From positions 124,001-188,000 of the forward strand of contig JANFAH010000031.1 in assembly GCA_024663395.1 (NCBI GenBank): a DNA stretch of 64,000 bases, read 5' to 3'. Positions 11,188 through 22,470 of this stretch are shown here, piece after piece. The first letter of the stretch is position 1; the number at the start of each line of letters is the position of its first letter. Position numbers and translations under genes: made by a program. The DNA is from Pisolithus tinctorius. Lineage: Eukaryota > Basidiomycota > Agaricomycetes > Boletales > Pisolithaceae. The notes under the pieces are model-generated. The model was given only the letters and a program-made list of their open reading frames with translations, was not told where the DNA came from and did not search any database.

Positions 11188-11520
11188 GGATCACATGACC
11201 AATATGTCATGTGTAATGACCACATGATCAATTACATAATGTCATGTGACATGACATGCTCCAAATGGCCATCACTGAAGTCATGTGACACACACCTACC
11301 CCAGTCCTGTGATCTGGAGTCATGTGACAACTGGTCACGAAGTGGCCAGAGGGATCATCACATGCTGTTAGTCACATGACTGGGTGCCTCAGGTCACAAC
11401 AGTGGTCAGTCATGTGATCCTAATGATCACATGTCAAGTCCAAACAGCGATCATGTGATGTCACATGACTCAACTCACAATTGTGGGCACGTGATTGGTG
11501 TGCATGTGACCAGGTGCCTC
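11188..11520. other. Cluster of CACATG/CATGTG sites
   Basis: By eye 13 CACATG or CATGTG hexamers occur in about 330 bp, most within a longer GTCACATGA or TCATGTGAC, plus one CACGTG near 11489. Chance would give far fewer than one. The phrase GGTGCCTCAGGT also occurs twice. It may be a decayed tandem repeat or a binding-site array for bHLH-type factors. No gene start is close enough to decide. Confidence 0.6.
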
Positions 11521-11819
11521 AGGTGGGGACAGACGGAGTTGACTGCACTAGAGTTGAAGGGATTAAGCCATCAAGCTGTAAACCTCGGGTTCTTCATCGT
11601 AGGTAGTGTGGGCTGATTCCTGAAGACCTCAACTATGACATCGTGCTCAGCACTCACATCTGTTAATTTGACGGAACGATCAAAAGCTGTGTATATCGTG
11701 TATATCACATCAAAGCAAAGCAAGCATAGCGAGGAATATCCAGATAACTGTGTGACGCTCTTTATATCTCTATAAAGAGCTTGATATATGTATGGTATAT
11801 GCATGATGGGGTATGGTTG

Positions 11820-12440
11820 TTATAGATAGCATAGTTTATGACAGGGAACGGAATGCAGGAGCCGGTGAAGTCGGCGATGGAACGAAGTTGGAAATATCAC
11901 ATATAGTTGTGCGGATCACGGCAGCGAATGGCACGCGGTCCTCGTGCGTAGTCGCACGATATTGAAGTCGGTTACGCCTAGCTGTCACCTTTGTCGAACT
12001 CGACGAGATCGCAACGCTGTTGCGCGCAATCAGCAGAGGAGTACAACAGAAAAATAGGACAACTTGCGTTTGAAATAGAACACACAACAGCACCCGTCGT
12101 GTTCTCCATCATCTGTTTGTCCACTTGTGTCGTCCGCCGTAAATGTTGCGGTATCCGACTACAAGCATGTTAAAAATCTACGAAAAGCGAACGGAATGCA
12201 GGGACGCCTACCCGATATGATGATGTGTCCATGCTACTCTGAGTATCTCTGTGTCTAATCGAGTGCCGGCTCCCACCTCCCATAGACGTTACGTGGCGGC
12301 CCTAAGAAGACCTTAGAGAACTACGAACAGTAAGTAGAGTGCAGAGCAACTTACCCTGCCCATATTGCTTGGCTGCCGTTCGCGTCTGTCTTCTTTAATA
12401 GGTGCAACTACCAGAGGCTATATACGACTATCACGCCCGC
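11820..12440. repeat. Dispersed repeat R, copy 1 (downstream block of the zinc-finger module)
   Basis: The block contains the phrase TCGCAACGCTGTTGC followed by AATCAGCA and a CACAACAG-rich stretch. It recurs with clear similarity near 17100-17700, 20700-21010 and 25700-26390. In copies 1, 2 and 4 it lies immediately 3' of a zinc-finger coding segment, so it is the 3' flank of a duplicated gene module. Short open frames in it are not conserved as proteins. Confidence 0.7.
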
Positions 12441-12459
12441 ATCCTCCAACCGTATAATG

Positions 12460-14775
12460 TTAAGGACTCACATTTTTGAATTTCGCAGCTTGCATGATCT
12501 CCAGCGAAACCCGTTTTTGTTCTTGGGTACCCCGAGGAGATTTTCGTCCCCGAAAAAGTTTTGATAATTTTGAAAATAGGTCAGTCTTGCGGGGTTCAAG
12601 GTTTGTGCCCGGAAATACCGGTAAAGGGTCTTCAATGTCAGGCTTCCGAACGGAAGATTCTGATACGGAAGCTGATGCCTCCGAAGGGGGATATGTGCTG
12701 GCGTGCTCTAAGTGATCCCTGATATGAAGATAAGGTCTGCTTCCAGCGACTTTCCTTCCACAGTTTCGCCATTTACAGAGATAGAAAAAAAACTCAAACA
12801 TCTGCCTGATTCCATGCACAGAACGGAGGTATCCAGGAACAGTCGCGCAGTTGGTTAATTGCAAGCATTGCTTGCCATCTGATCCCGGATAGAGGTAAGG
12901 AGAGCACGGACATTTGGCAAACCGGTCACTGTGTGTCATAACCTGTGATGCCATTCAAGGTAAGAATGGGAAGATTATCATGGCGTGGATCATGCGTACC
13001 ACCGATGCTGATTTGCTTCTGTCTGGATGGACGGTATCATTGTGTGAGTCAGCGTCTTCTCGCTCCTTTGTTGACTCTCCACTCTGGACAACCTGATGTC
13101 ATTGATAGTTAAAAGAGGAGGACAGTTGTGACCTGAATCATGCGTACCCCTGATTCTGACACTTTTCTGCCAACATCGAGAAAATCACTGTCGGCTTCTC
13201 GCTTCCTCTCTGCCTCTTCTGTCTTGGTTGTGACCTCACGCTGCTACAGAGTGGACATCTAAAACGCGAAGGACAGCACATCAAAAGCTAATACTTACAT
13301 GTGAACCCCGGAAGTGCCCTAAGTGACCCCTGATATGAAGATAAAGTGCGGTTGCAGCGACTTTCATTCCACAGTTTCCCCATTTACAGCGATTGTGAAA
13401 AATCTCAAATTTGTGACTGGATCCGTGCACAGAATGGAGGTGTTCAGAAACAGTCGCGCAGTTGATTAATTGCAAGCATGGATTGCCATCTGATCCCGGA
13501 TAGCGGCAAGGAGAGTACGGACATTCGGCAAGCTGGCCACTGTGTGTCATAACCTGTGATGCCATTCAAGGTAAGAATGGGAAGATTATCATGGCGTGGA
13601 TCATGCGCACCGCCGATGCTGATTCGCGTCTGTCTGGATGGAGGGTATCATTGCGTGAGTCAGAATCTTCTCGCCCCTTTGTTGACTCTCCACTCTGGAC
13701 GACCTGATGTGATTGAAAGTTAAAAGAGGAGGACAGTTGCGACCTGAATCATGTGAACCTCTGATTCTGACACCTTTCTGCCAACATCGAGAAAATCACT
13801 GTCGGCTTCTCGCTTCCTCTCTGCCTCTTCTGTCTTGGTTGTGACCGCACGCTGCTGCAGAGTGGACATCTAAAACGCGAAGGACAGCACATCAAAAGCT
13901 GATACTTACATGTGAACCCCGGAAGTGCCCTAAGTGACTCCTGATATGAAGATGAAGTGCGGTTGCAGCGACTTTTATTCCACAGTTTCCCCATTTACAG
14001 CGATTGTGAAAAATCTCAAACTTGTGACTGGATCCATGCACAGAATGGAAGTGTTCAGAAACAGTCGCGCAGTTGATTAATTGCAAGCATGGATTGCCAT
14101 CTGATCCCGGATAGAGGCAAGGAGAGTACGGACATTCGGCAAGCTGGCCACTGTGTGTCATAACCTGTGATGCCATTCAAGGTAAGAATGGGAAGATTAT
14201 CATGGCGTGGATCATGCGTACCACCAATGCTGATTTGCTTCTTTCTGGATGAACGGTATCATTGTGTGAGTCAGCGTCTTCTCGCTCCTTTGTTGGCTCT
14301 CCACTCTGGACGACCTGATGCCATTGAAAGTCAAAGGAGGAGGACAGTTGCGACCTGAATCATGCGAACCCCTGATTCTGACAATTTTCTGCTAATATCG
14401 AGAAAATCACTGTTGGCTTCTCGCTTCCTCTCTGCCTCTTTCGTCTTGCTTGTGGCTGCATGCTGCTGCAGAATGGACATCCAAAACGCGAAGGACAGAG
14501 TATCCAAAACTAATACTTACACCTGAAACCCAGTCGTGCCTTAAGTGATGTTCCCTGATATGACGAGCGAACGTGTGTATATCGAGTTCCCTTCCACAGT
14601 CTTGCCATTCACAGCGAAGGATGGTACACTGAGACGTGTTCTTGATTCCATGCACAGAACGGAAGTGTTCAGGAGCAGTCGCGCAGTTGATTGATTCCAA
14701 GCATTGATTGCCATCTGATCCCGTATAGAGGCAAGGAGAGTACGGACATTTGGCAAACCGGTCACTGTATGTCAT
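12460..14775 (-). CDS. Tandem-cassette C2H2 zinc-finger protein (619 aa, 10 exons)
   Basis: The role is unknown; it is probably a nucleic-acid-binding protein. Exons on the minus strand: 14775-14521, 14465-14355, 14314-14222, 14164-13910, 13854-13744, 13703-13611, 13553-13299, 13243-13133, 13092-13000 and 12942-12460. All have GT-AG borders and all junctions are phase 0. The first three trios have identical sizes (255, 111 and 93 bp) and recur every 611 bp. Each 255-bp exon encodes two fingers: C-x9-C-x11-H-x4-H (for example CLYPGSDGNPC) and C-x4-C-x11-H-x3-H (for example CKWGNC with HIRSH). The two small exons encode a charged linker (KTEEAERKREADSDFL, then an acidic Ser/Asp-rich piece). The last exon adds a fourth finger pair and a basic tail (KLFRGRKSPRG). 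Four modules, eight fingers. Separate small genes are possible, but only the first cassette offers a clean start after non-coding sequence. No family name recognised. Confidence 0.65.
12942..14775 (-). repeat. Intragenic 611-bp exon cassette, three tandem copies
   Basis: Cassette starts on the minus strand are 14775, 14164, 13553 and 12942, each exactly 611 bp apart, and all three introns of the trio are included in the period. Cassettes 2 and 3 are the closest pair. Cassette 1 differs more (CLYTGSDGNQC and CEWQDC), as expected if the 5' copy is the older. The plus strand in each intron contains CAAGGTAAGAATGG, which mimics a splice donor. Confidence 0.85.
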
Positions 14776-15656
14776 GTAAACCGGAGGAAAGAGCGCATGT
14801 AACAGATGGAATACCTCATCGGAACAACACCGTAATGTTCAGGTGTTGGGTCATGCTAAGAAGTAGGAAGTGACAGACACTATCTAGATATCAGCGGGCT
14901 GTTAGTTAGTTATGCTTATGCGTGCTCACCACGAGTGAGGAACACCCAGATAGGAAAATTGATGTGTTGAGAAGATCTATTAACTAAAACTCTCGGGACT
15001 GCACGTACAGATGCCATAGGATCGGATAGCCGATCACTCCTGCAATATCATAAACCAGAAGAAGTGGTATATGGAATGAAAAATGACACACGGATTCGAT
15101 CCCATGTGGTGCTGAGGAGATTCTGATAAATCATCCCGCGAGGAAGACATGGTCTAGGTACTACCAAACATTAGCCTACTAGGAGTGCCCGATGATCACC
15201 CTGTGTAAACTCACAAGTTCTTGAAAGAAATCCGCAGAGGAAACAGGAAACAGGAAGCGTCAGGCCGTAATGGTGCGCGTGAACGAGACAAGCAAATGAC
15301 CTATGTATACAAGGACTGGAGGTGAGTAGGTTGAACGACCAAGTCTGATCTGACTTATACTTTCCCAAGTAGCACAGCCGACCACAACATGAGGCTCGCC
15401 ATGAGGCAGACCCGCGAGAATCTGAAACCAAGTATGCGTGTAATGAGCTTAGCCGTAACGTGTAACGGCATTTCTCTCCGGGCTGTGCGTATAGTTAAGC
15501 ACAGGTCTGGCAAGTTCAATGTGAACGTCGGCTGCGAGTGACAATGTTGGGAGAGCACAAGCTGCGGAGGACAAAAGTGAGATAGGCTAAAGTCTGATCA
15601 GCAGTGTCATGACGAGTGTGGTGCTTCTGTACATGCCCATTACCGTCAGTTGGAAG
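14776..15656. repeat. Spacer of the duplicated zinc-finger/SRP14 module, copy 1
   Basis: No gene is supported. The stretch is shared with 27360-28160 and 29850-30660 and, more weakly, with 19200-19600. Landmarks are ACTATCTAGATATCAG (or variants), GTGCTCACCACGAGTGAG and CTAAAACTCTC, always in the same order between the zinc-finger exon and SRP14. It is the upstream flank of the zinc-finger gene plus the downstream flank of SRP14. Confidence 0.7.
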
Positions 15657-16281
15657 CTATGCTGGAAACTGTACCCTGTTTCTCCTCTCTTCCTTCTTAG
15701 CTGCCTGTTCCTTCGCGGCCTCCAGTTTAATGGCAGCCTTGACCTGTCGTTGCCTCTTCTTTCGTCCATTACCCCTCTTTGGACCCTTGATGACGACAGA
15801 TTCCGCCATGCGTTGTTTCCGTCGCGCAGCTTGTTCGGCGCAATGTTTTTCTCGCTTTTTGTTTCGTTTGCGAAGAGTGGTAAAGAACGCTTTGAGGAGC
15901 GATCCATAGGCAACATGAAATTTTATTAAATTCGTGGGCTTCACTTAGAAGAGTTAGCCGCCAACGGGGGGACAGATAGATCGTCACCATGCGTCATGAT
16001 CGCAGTGGGGGGACATACATGTGTGGAGAACCGCGCTTGATTGCCGTCCGTGACCCGCGTGAGACAGGGACATTCCATACTGTACTAGATTCATCCCTAT
16101 CGTGCATCACTGCATCTTCTCTTTCATAAGTCACTGTAGGCAGACCACGTCTGAACGCATCAGACTGCGTGATCATAGTGGTGAACAGGACCCGAGTACT
16201 CACATCGCTCATGGGCGAGCCACTCGGTCCCCTTGTCCTTGGTCGCCTCGAGAGCCGAATAGCTCTTCAAGCCATTTTATG
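15657..16281 (-). pseudogene. SRP14 pseudogene, copy A
   Basis: The last exon is well preserved (signatures KFHVAYGSLLKA, TLRKRNKKREKH and GPKRGNGRKKRQRQ). The preceding exon has lost frame: TYEREDAVMHDRDES is followed by a frame change before the part matching RVTDGN. An exon matching FIKRLEELF is interrupted and exon 1 (MHLVDNNT in the intact copy) is absent. Next to it on the right is a MET1 pseudogene in the same divergent layout as the intact pair at 30.7-33.6 kb, so this is an older duplicate of that whole segment. Confidence 0.85.
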
Positions 16282-16410
16282 AACTATGGAAATCGATACC
16301 TTGCAGCATAGTCTTTTCGCGCACACTCGCCTCTCCCTCTCTCAACTCCGGCCAAATTGGAATTTCTGTCTAACTCCATTTTCCCGACGTCGTCGTTCGA
16401 GGTTTAGAAG

Positions 16411-16975
16411 ATGACGATGCTAGTCATCAGCGGAGGTGCACTTGCTGCATCCAGTGCTTATGTGTCTCTCGAGGCAGATGTGGACGTTGTCGTATTCGCC
16501 AGAGGCGGCATACAGGATATTTCTGGCGAATTACAATGGTAGACCCGGCAGGGCGAGGTGTCTGTGCTCGGCTGGGATGTCCTTTTCTCTGACAGTCGTG
16601 CACTGGAAGGTGAATCTGCACCCGGAGTCGAGACGGAGGTCGACTTGGAGGGGAATATCGATATCACCATGCTCGAACGACGCATATCTAGCTAAGACAC
16701 TCCATTGCCTATGTCTGTGTAACCGGTACGCTATCCCCCTCTCACTAGTCCCCCACTCGGAACCCGGCATCACATATTGCTCGAATAGGTCGAGCCTACC
16801 ATATACCCATCAACACGGCGCATGTGTCAACGCTCTGCGACCTTCACTTCGCACCCTCGCATGTCCATTTGTCGACAGGCGCTCAGAGCTCGATGCAATT
16901 CGGTGCCAGTGGTGATGGGGAGGGTTGCCGTCTCGTTAGTCGCATGCGAAGAGAAGTTGTGTCGCGCGCGATAAC
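16411..16975 (+). pseudogene. MET1 pseudogene, N-terminal fragment
   Basis: The plus strand matches the start of the intact gene at 31579 (GGALAASSAYVSLEADVD, then RQGEVSVLGWD and APGVETEVDLE) but has in-frame stops and frame changes after about 50 codons. It ends near a segment matching the region before VVAALPKELGG. The methyltransferase half is absent. Its divergent pairing with the SRP14 relic shows both came in one duplication. Confidence 0.85.
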
Positions 16976-17099
16976 AATATTATACTTCAGGAAACCCTAA
17001 GTGAGTCCTACGGAGACTAGTTGGTTATGACAATACGAAGTCGTTAAAATTGGTGATAGAAACGACTTCAGTTATACGGCACAGGTTGTACCCTGATGA

Positions 17100-19600
17100 A
17101 CGTTGAACCCGCCAGCGGTCGCCAGCTATTTTGCCTCGCTATCTGGTGTTGCGCATCATTCCGAATATCGAAGTATTACCTGTAGTTGTGCAGACCAGGC
17201 AACAGCGGATGGCATACATTCTTCATACATGGTCGCAGTCGGTACACCTAAGTTTCACCGGCATCGAGCGCGACAAGACCGTAACGCTGTTGCATGCAAT
17301 CAGCAAAGAAGCACAGCAGAAAAAGCAACACAACTCGCGATTGAAATACCATACACAACAACATCCGACGCGTTCATCATCGCTTGGCCGTCCATCTCCG
17401 TTTTCAGCCATAAGCGCTAGGGGGGGCCGACTACAGATATGTCAGAGATCTACGAAAAGCAAGTGCGATACAGAGCCGCCGATCCGATACAACGATGTGT
17501 CCATGCTCCTCCGACTGTTTCTGAGTCGACTTCAGCATCGGTTCTCATCCCCTGTAGACGTTACGGGGCAGCGCCACAGGGGACCTGAAGAGCCTGGGCA
17601 GCAAGTAAAGTGCAGAGCAACATACCCAATCGTTTTCGCTTCGCTTCCGTGCATGCCTATCTGCTTTCCACGGTGCAACGACCAGACGCTAAGTATAAAC
17701 ATCAAATCGCGACCACATCTTAACTTGACTCATCGAATTGCACAGCATGCACAATCTCCCGTAAAGCCCGCTTTCACCGTTGGGTTCCCGGAGCGATCTT
17801 CGTCTCTGAAAGAGTTTTGATAATTGTGATAATCGGCCAGTCTTGCGGGGTTCGAGGTCTGTGCCGGAGGTACTGGTAAAGGGCCATCTTCGAGCTCAAG
17901 CTTCCGGACGGAAGATTCTGGTGTGAAAACCTGTGATGCCACAAAACGAGGGGGATCTGTGCTGGCGTGAACCATGTGTACATTCGGTTCTGACTCTCCG
18001 CTTTCTGTACGCCAGGAAGGGGTGACTCTTTGCAACAGTGTGTTCTGGTTCTTTCACTACATTTCCTGACCGGAAAATGCGGATGTATGATTACAAGCGA
18101 TAAGTTAACGTAGCGTGAATGACACATAGCCTTCCATCCAATTCCGGCTCCTGCTGCCCCTACCTCGCTCTGCCGGAGAACCCGCGAAACCATGGAACGT
18201 TACGAAGATAAGGCCTAATTATAGCACGAATTACGCGTACTTGCGATCCCAACACGTTTCTTCTGTTGAGAGGGAATAGCGCTCTGGATTAGGTTGTTCT
18301 CGCTCCGTTCCTATCTCGCCTGAAGACAAAACCTGACGTGTCATACAAGATCACAATGGGAGGAATATTGTGGCCGGCAGGATTACCCGTGTTACTAATT
18401 CCAACTGGTCTCCTGTATGGAGAGAATCATTCTGAAGCTCAGGCCATCTCTCCATCTTGCGGGAAAGCCTGTGTTGTCAAGGCGGTTATAATGGGAAGAC
18501 TAGATGGTGTAAATCAATTCACATCTAATTCTTGCTCGTTTCTCTCTGTATAGACAGAATATTTGTGCGGGTCAGCGTCCTCTTTTACCTCTCCTACCTC
18601 TCTCTGTCGGGCCATTTGGAACCAGGAATATTCTGGGGAAAGCACAACCTATTGAGAGAACATGAAGTATGGAGAGTTAGCCAATTACATCATTTGTGGA
18701 AACACGCTAGAACCACAGTAATCCAGAGTAACCCCATACATACTACTGCATTCTAGTTACTTGATTTTTAAATAACCTCCCATAGACCTCTCGAGTACCC
18801 ATGCTTCCTCATAATGTATACTACCCTATGGCCTATCCTGAAAGGGTACAGACAGGGTACCTAGACTTTTCCGACATAGGAATAGCACATGTAACAGATG
18901 ACACACATGGCCGGTACAGCGTAGTTCCAGCCATTTTGATCTTTAGCACCCTTATCACCTTCAGAATTCCCATCCTGCAACACCTCGCTGCCTTCAGAAT
19001 CTCCATAATGCAACATCTCGCCACCTTCAGAATTTGCATGCGGCGACAACCGGGTGTCAACCAAACGTTTCCCAAACTGTCTGGTTACGAGACCAGGTAC
19101 AGCACGCTGGCAGTTGGCACAGTGGTGTTGGCGACTATATCTTCCTGTAAATCGAAGGAAATAACACATGTAACAAATGACACACTTCACTGTTACACCA
19201 CCATAATTTTCGGCCACTGGCCCATCCTAGGAAGAAGGCACTATCCAGATATCAGTAGGTTGCTAATTAGTCATGCTCGTATGTGCTCACTACGAGTGAG
19301 AAAACCCCCAGAGAAAATTGTTGTGTTGTCAAGATCCAGGGCTAAAACTCTCAGGATTGCACGTACAGGTCTCTCAGCACCGGGTAAAACATAGGGCCTA
19401 CTGTATTATCCACTAAGCCAGAGGAAATGGTACACGAAATGAAAATGACGCACGGATTTATAGGTCCAAAATAACGCGGCGGCGGTAAGTTGCCTTGGAA
19501 GGAATTCATTATTGTTTATCTACGGCCGGGTAACAGCTTGTTAGGGATGTTCGATGATCACCTCATGGAAACTCACGAGTGAACGAGACGGGCAAGGCAA
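17100..19600. repeat. Degenerate copy of the zinc-finger module (copy 2)
   Basis: From left to right it repeats block R (17100-17700), the zinc-finger gene's last exon (17730-18035), weak matches to the CACAATGGGAGGA phrase (near 18350) and the upstream spacer (19200-19600). Zinc-finger exons themselves are not recognisable. A segment at 18861-19217 on the minus strand repeats the phrase CYMC and has three short imperfect repeats ending NSEG, but it does not look like a functional protein. No SRP14 match follows. Confidence 0.55.
17730..18035 (-). pseudogene. Zinc-finger gene last-exon remnant
   Basis: The minus strand reads PESSVRKLELEDGPLPV and then a stretch rich in NYQN and RDEDRSGN. It aligns with the end of the intact cassette gene (ESSVRKPDIEDPLPV, then RGRKSPRG) but lacks a finger exon in front. 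It is a decayed paralogue. Confidence 0.6.
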
Positions 19601-20689
19601 GGAAGTGTTTGTGTGAACGAGGCACGCACCGCCAGACTAGTTACATATATAATGACCCTCGTAGCACAGCAAACACAGCAAGTCTTGTCATAGTAGTCTG
19701 GATACAGTTCAGCAGGTACACGTAGGTACCTGCCTGTCTATGAAGCATGTCAAACTGTCAACACTAGTGCAGGGGGCAGAATTATTTTCAGTCAATATGT
19801 GCCAGTACGATAGCACAACCGCATCTGGCGAAATGTCACAAGGTGGTAGAATTACTTTTATGGTTTTCCTACTCACCATGTCTATTACCATTGTAACTGA
19901 GTGGTCCATGATACTAGGGACCCTTCGATAGTATCAGTGAGCCAATGTCCCAAGCTGCGGTGACTTCTGATTGGTTTTCTTGAGTGCAGTAATCTATAAT
20001 GTTGCAAGGGACGCAAGCATATTCTACACGTGTCTTCCCGCAACTTCCCGCTCAAGCTCGACTGGTCCAAAGGTCTAATAGCGCAAGGCGAAGCTAACTG
20101 TGCGCACCTGCTCGGAATAGAACGGTGAGTCTATCTCCACACGAATATCTTCCCTCTTTTGACCTCCGCATTAGAAGCTGTCCATCGTGGGGTGGTTGTT
20201 GACAGAAGGCCAACTAAGATCAATCGGCGTCGGCCACAAGCATGGATGTTGGTGGGTGCTGTTCATGTTGGACGTCATGCAGATCCTGAGTGAATGGCGC
20301 TGATTATCATGGTCCAAATATTGGCTCTCCTATTACTGATCTGAGTACGCTTGGCCATGGCACGGAATTGTTATGGTAAGGTCCGTTGAGTCATTTCATT
20401 TAGGTTGCAGACGTACAGGGGGATGATGCAGGGTCCAAGTCGAAAGAGTCGAGCCTTCAAGTTGGAAACGGCAATTCGTCATTGCACGCAGACAGTGAGC
20501 TATTCTGAACAGTGAGATCATGCATAAGTTAGATGTTACATTTACCAGTGTTTTCCGTAAATCACGCGGCACGAGCAGAAGCGTTGCGAACGATTGATTG
20601 ACCAAAACCTTGTCGTCATCACATTGCAGCAAAGCGACCATAGCTATAAGTAACCACGAACGAAGGGCCGGAGGCTCTTTCTTTGTGGA
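19601..20689. other. Gene-free stretch
   Basis: Short open frames only, with no recognisable motif, repeat or splice-linked exons on either strand. Confidence 0.4.
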
Positions 20690-21010
20690 GAGCTTAGCCC
20701 AGTCCTCGTACGTAGTCACGGTACTCTGAAATCAGTTACACTTAGCTATCACTGTATCGGGTTTGGCAGCTTCGCAACGCTGTTGCAAGCAGTCGGCGGA
20801 GAAGCACAACAGAAATAGTAGAACTCGCGCGTGAAATGCGTACAACAGTATCCATCGTGTTCACCGTCCCTTGTCCGTCCATCTCTGGTGCGAGTGGTAG
20901 ACGTTATGGTGTCGGGCTGTAGGGACATTAGGAATGTACCGAAAAGCAAGCGTGGAAAGTGTGTTCGCATTTCATTCAGAGTCTTTAGAGGCAAGCCGTC
21001 AAAACCTGTT
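20690..21010. repeat. Dispersed repeat R, copy 3 (truncated)
   Basis: Contains TTCGCAACGCTGTTGCAAGC, AGAAGCACAACAGAAA and GGTGTCGGGCT in the same order as the copies at 12.0, 17.3 and 25.9 kb. It stops before any zinc-finger exon and is followed directly by an unrelated gene. Confidence 0.65.
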
Positions 21011-21023
21011 GCAATATACAGTA

Positions 21024-21737
21024 TTATACTGCCCTCGCAAATCTATCCTCGATCTGTTTCACGATATCCCGAAGTTGTGCCTCTCCAGCGGCTTCCATGA
21101 CGTCAAGGTTCCAACGGTTAGCAGGTGCAGGATCACTGACTCCTAAGATGGGAGCAGGGACAATCTCTGCACGGCTGTCCTGCGTATCGAGGCTGTAGAA
21201 ACATAGTTTTGTCCCCAGAACGCTGATAGCGTAGAGAGTATCTAGGGGGCAGGCGGCTGCAAACACATGTTTAGGTGACGGACAACATCTGAGTACAGAT
21301 TACCTACCAGCAGTGTCAGTCATGCGACTTCTGATCTGCTCATCTGCCTTCTCACGTTCTGATGGGATATCGAGGTAGCTTGGATGCCTCAACTCCAAGA
21401 TTAAAACCGGCTTGTTCTTCAGAAGAATCTGGAATATGAAGACGATGGGGTGTTGAGACCCCTTGGTTGACAGGAACCCGACTGTGAAAGGTCCATCTGG
21501 GGGAAAGAGGAAGTTGAGAAGCTTGTTATAGGGGCCAAAATAGTCCCCTTCGTTTGTATGCGGTGGAAGGATGTTAAACGGGTAAGCAATTTGTTCCGGC
21601 CATATGGTGGTTGGATAGCAGATGTTGGCAGGTGCAGCGGGAGAAAGGCGGCAGTGCCAAAGTTCCAATGTGAATGCAGAGTTTGGGCTCTGTGGCAGAA
21701 ATGAAGCTGCGACCGTGAACACAGACGGTGCGGTCAC
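21024..21737 (-). CDS. Conserved hypothetical protein (220 aa, two exons)
   Basis: Exons are 21737-21308 and 21256-21024, with a short GTAGGT...TTTGCAG intron in phase 1. The protein begins MTAPSVF and includes LELWHCRL, WPEQIAYPFN, GPYNKLLNFLFPPD and KPVLILELRHP, then after the intron ISVLGTKLCFYSLD and a C-terminal RWNLDVMEA. I recall this as a family of small soluble proteins common in mushrooms without known function. The segment KPVLILELR resembles the E-x-K strand of PD-(D/E)XK nucleases (usually LELK in relatives as I remember them), but here the lysine is Arg, so activity is doubtful. No signal peptide or membrane segment. Function not assigned. Confidence 0.75.
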
Positions 21738-22470
21738 AGCTGACTCAGTGCCCTGTCACAGTGAGGCTGACCCGAAGTGGTAGAACGGGGGAGCGCTGCC
21801 AGCGACCTAAACAGCCATGGTGCAGGCCTACGGACACGCAGACAACCTGTGAGCAATCATGCACCTCCCCCCCCCTCCTCGCTGCACTTGTTGCTTCCTA
21901 ATATGTAAGTATGACTAAACTGAACCATTACGTGACTTGTGAAGTCGACGAAGGCTTCACAACCTAAAGCGGCCAATCGCACGTTGAGTCTGTTACACAT
22001 GGCAGCAACTTTTGCAATAATACTTTCATGCGGAATTATTAATCAGCTTCCATGCGACAGAATGGACTGCCAGAGACCCATGACAATCTTCAATTGACCA
22101 TGCACTTCTCTGTGTCGTTAAAGGGGAAACTGGACCTCCCTGGAGCAGGTGAGTAGACATCATGTGACAATAAGTATAGGCCCCATGAAACCAAGCCAGA
22201 GGAAAGCCAACGGAAAGTCAAGGGATATCAAACTATCTACCGGTCATGATGTGGAATGGTGCAACACTAAATGTGACCATGGACATGTGGCCTCATGCAA
22301 TGGTAGGGGAAGACTTCCCATGCACTTTTAACAGAAAGTCGCACTGTCCCGGAAGTCCAGTAGCCGGTACGGAAAAGTGGGATAGGGATCGAGTCGATGG
22401 AGGGTCGAAACAGTTGTAACTTGTGACACGCAAGCAGGTAATGGTCTTGATATCATAATGCCATGACTGT
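21738..22470. other. Gene-free stretch between two minus-strand genes
   Basis: No coding signal, repeat or RNA gene recognised. It must hold the promoter of the 220-aa gene and the 3' end of the TPR-HET gene. Confidence 0.4.

Noticed and set aside
14170..14190. Plus-strand splice donor CAAG-GTAAGAATGG in each zinc-finger cassette
   Set aside because: The plus strand has no coding exons there; the minus-strand reading gives constant exon sizes and finger motifs.
15075..15100. T-loop-like GGATTCGATCC suggesting a tRNA
   Set aside because: No anticodon arm or acceptor stem can be formed around it, and the paralogous spacers lack it.
15609..15929. Plus-strand open frames over SRP14 copies (also 28180-28433 and 30681-30934)
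   Set aside because: They are antisense shadows of the lysine-rich SRP14 exon and rise and fall with it.
18861..19217. Minus-strand frame with repeated CYMC and NSEG phrases as a small cysteine-rich gene
   Set aside because: It coincides with the degenerate upstream flank of the zinc-finger module and lacks conserved start or splice sites.
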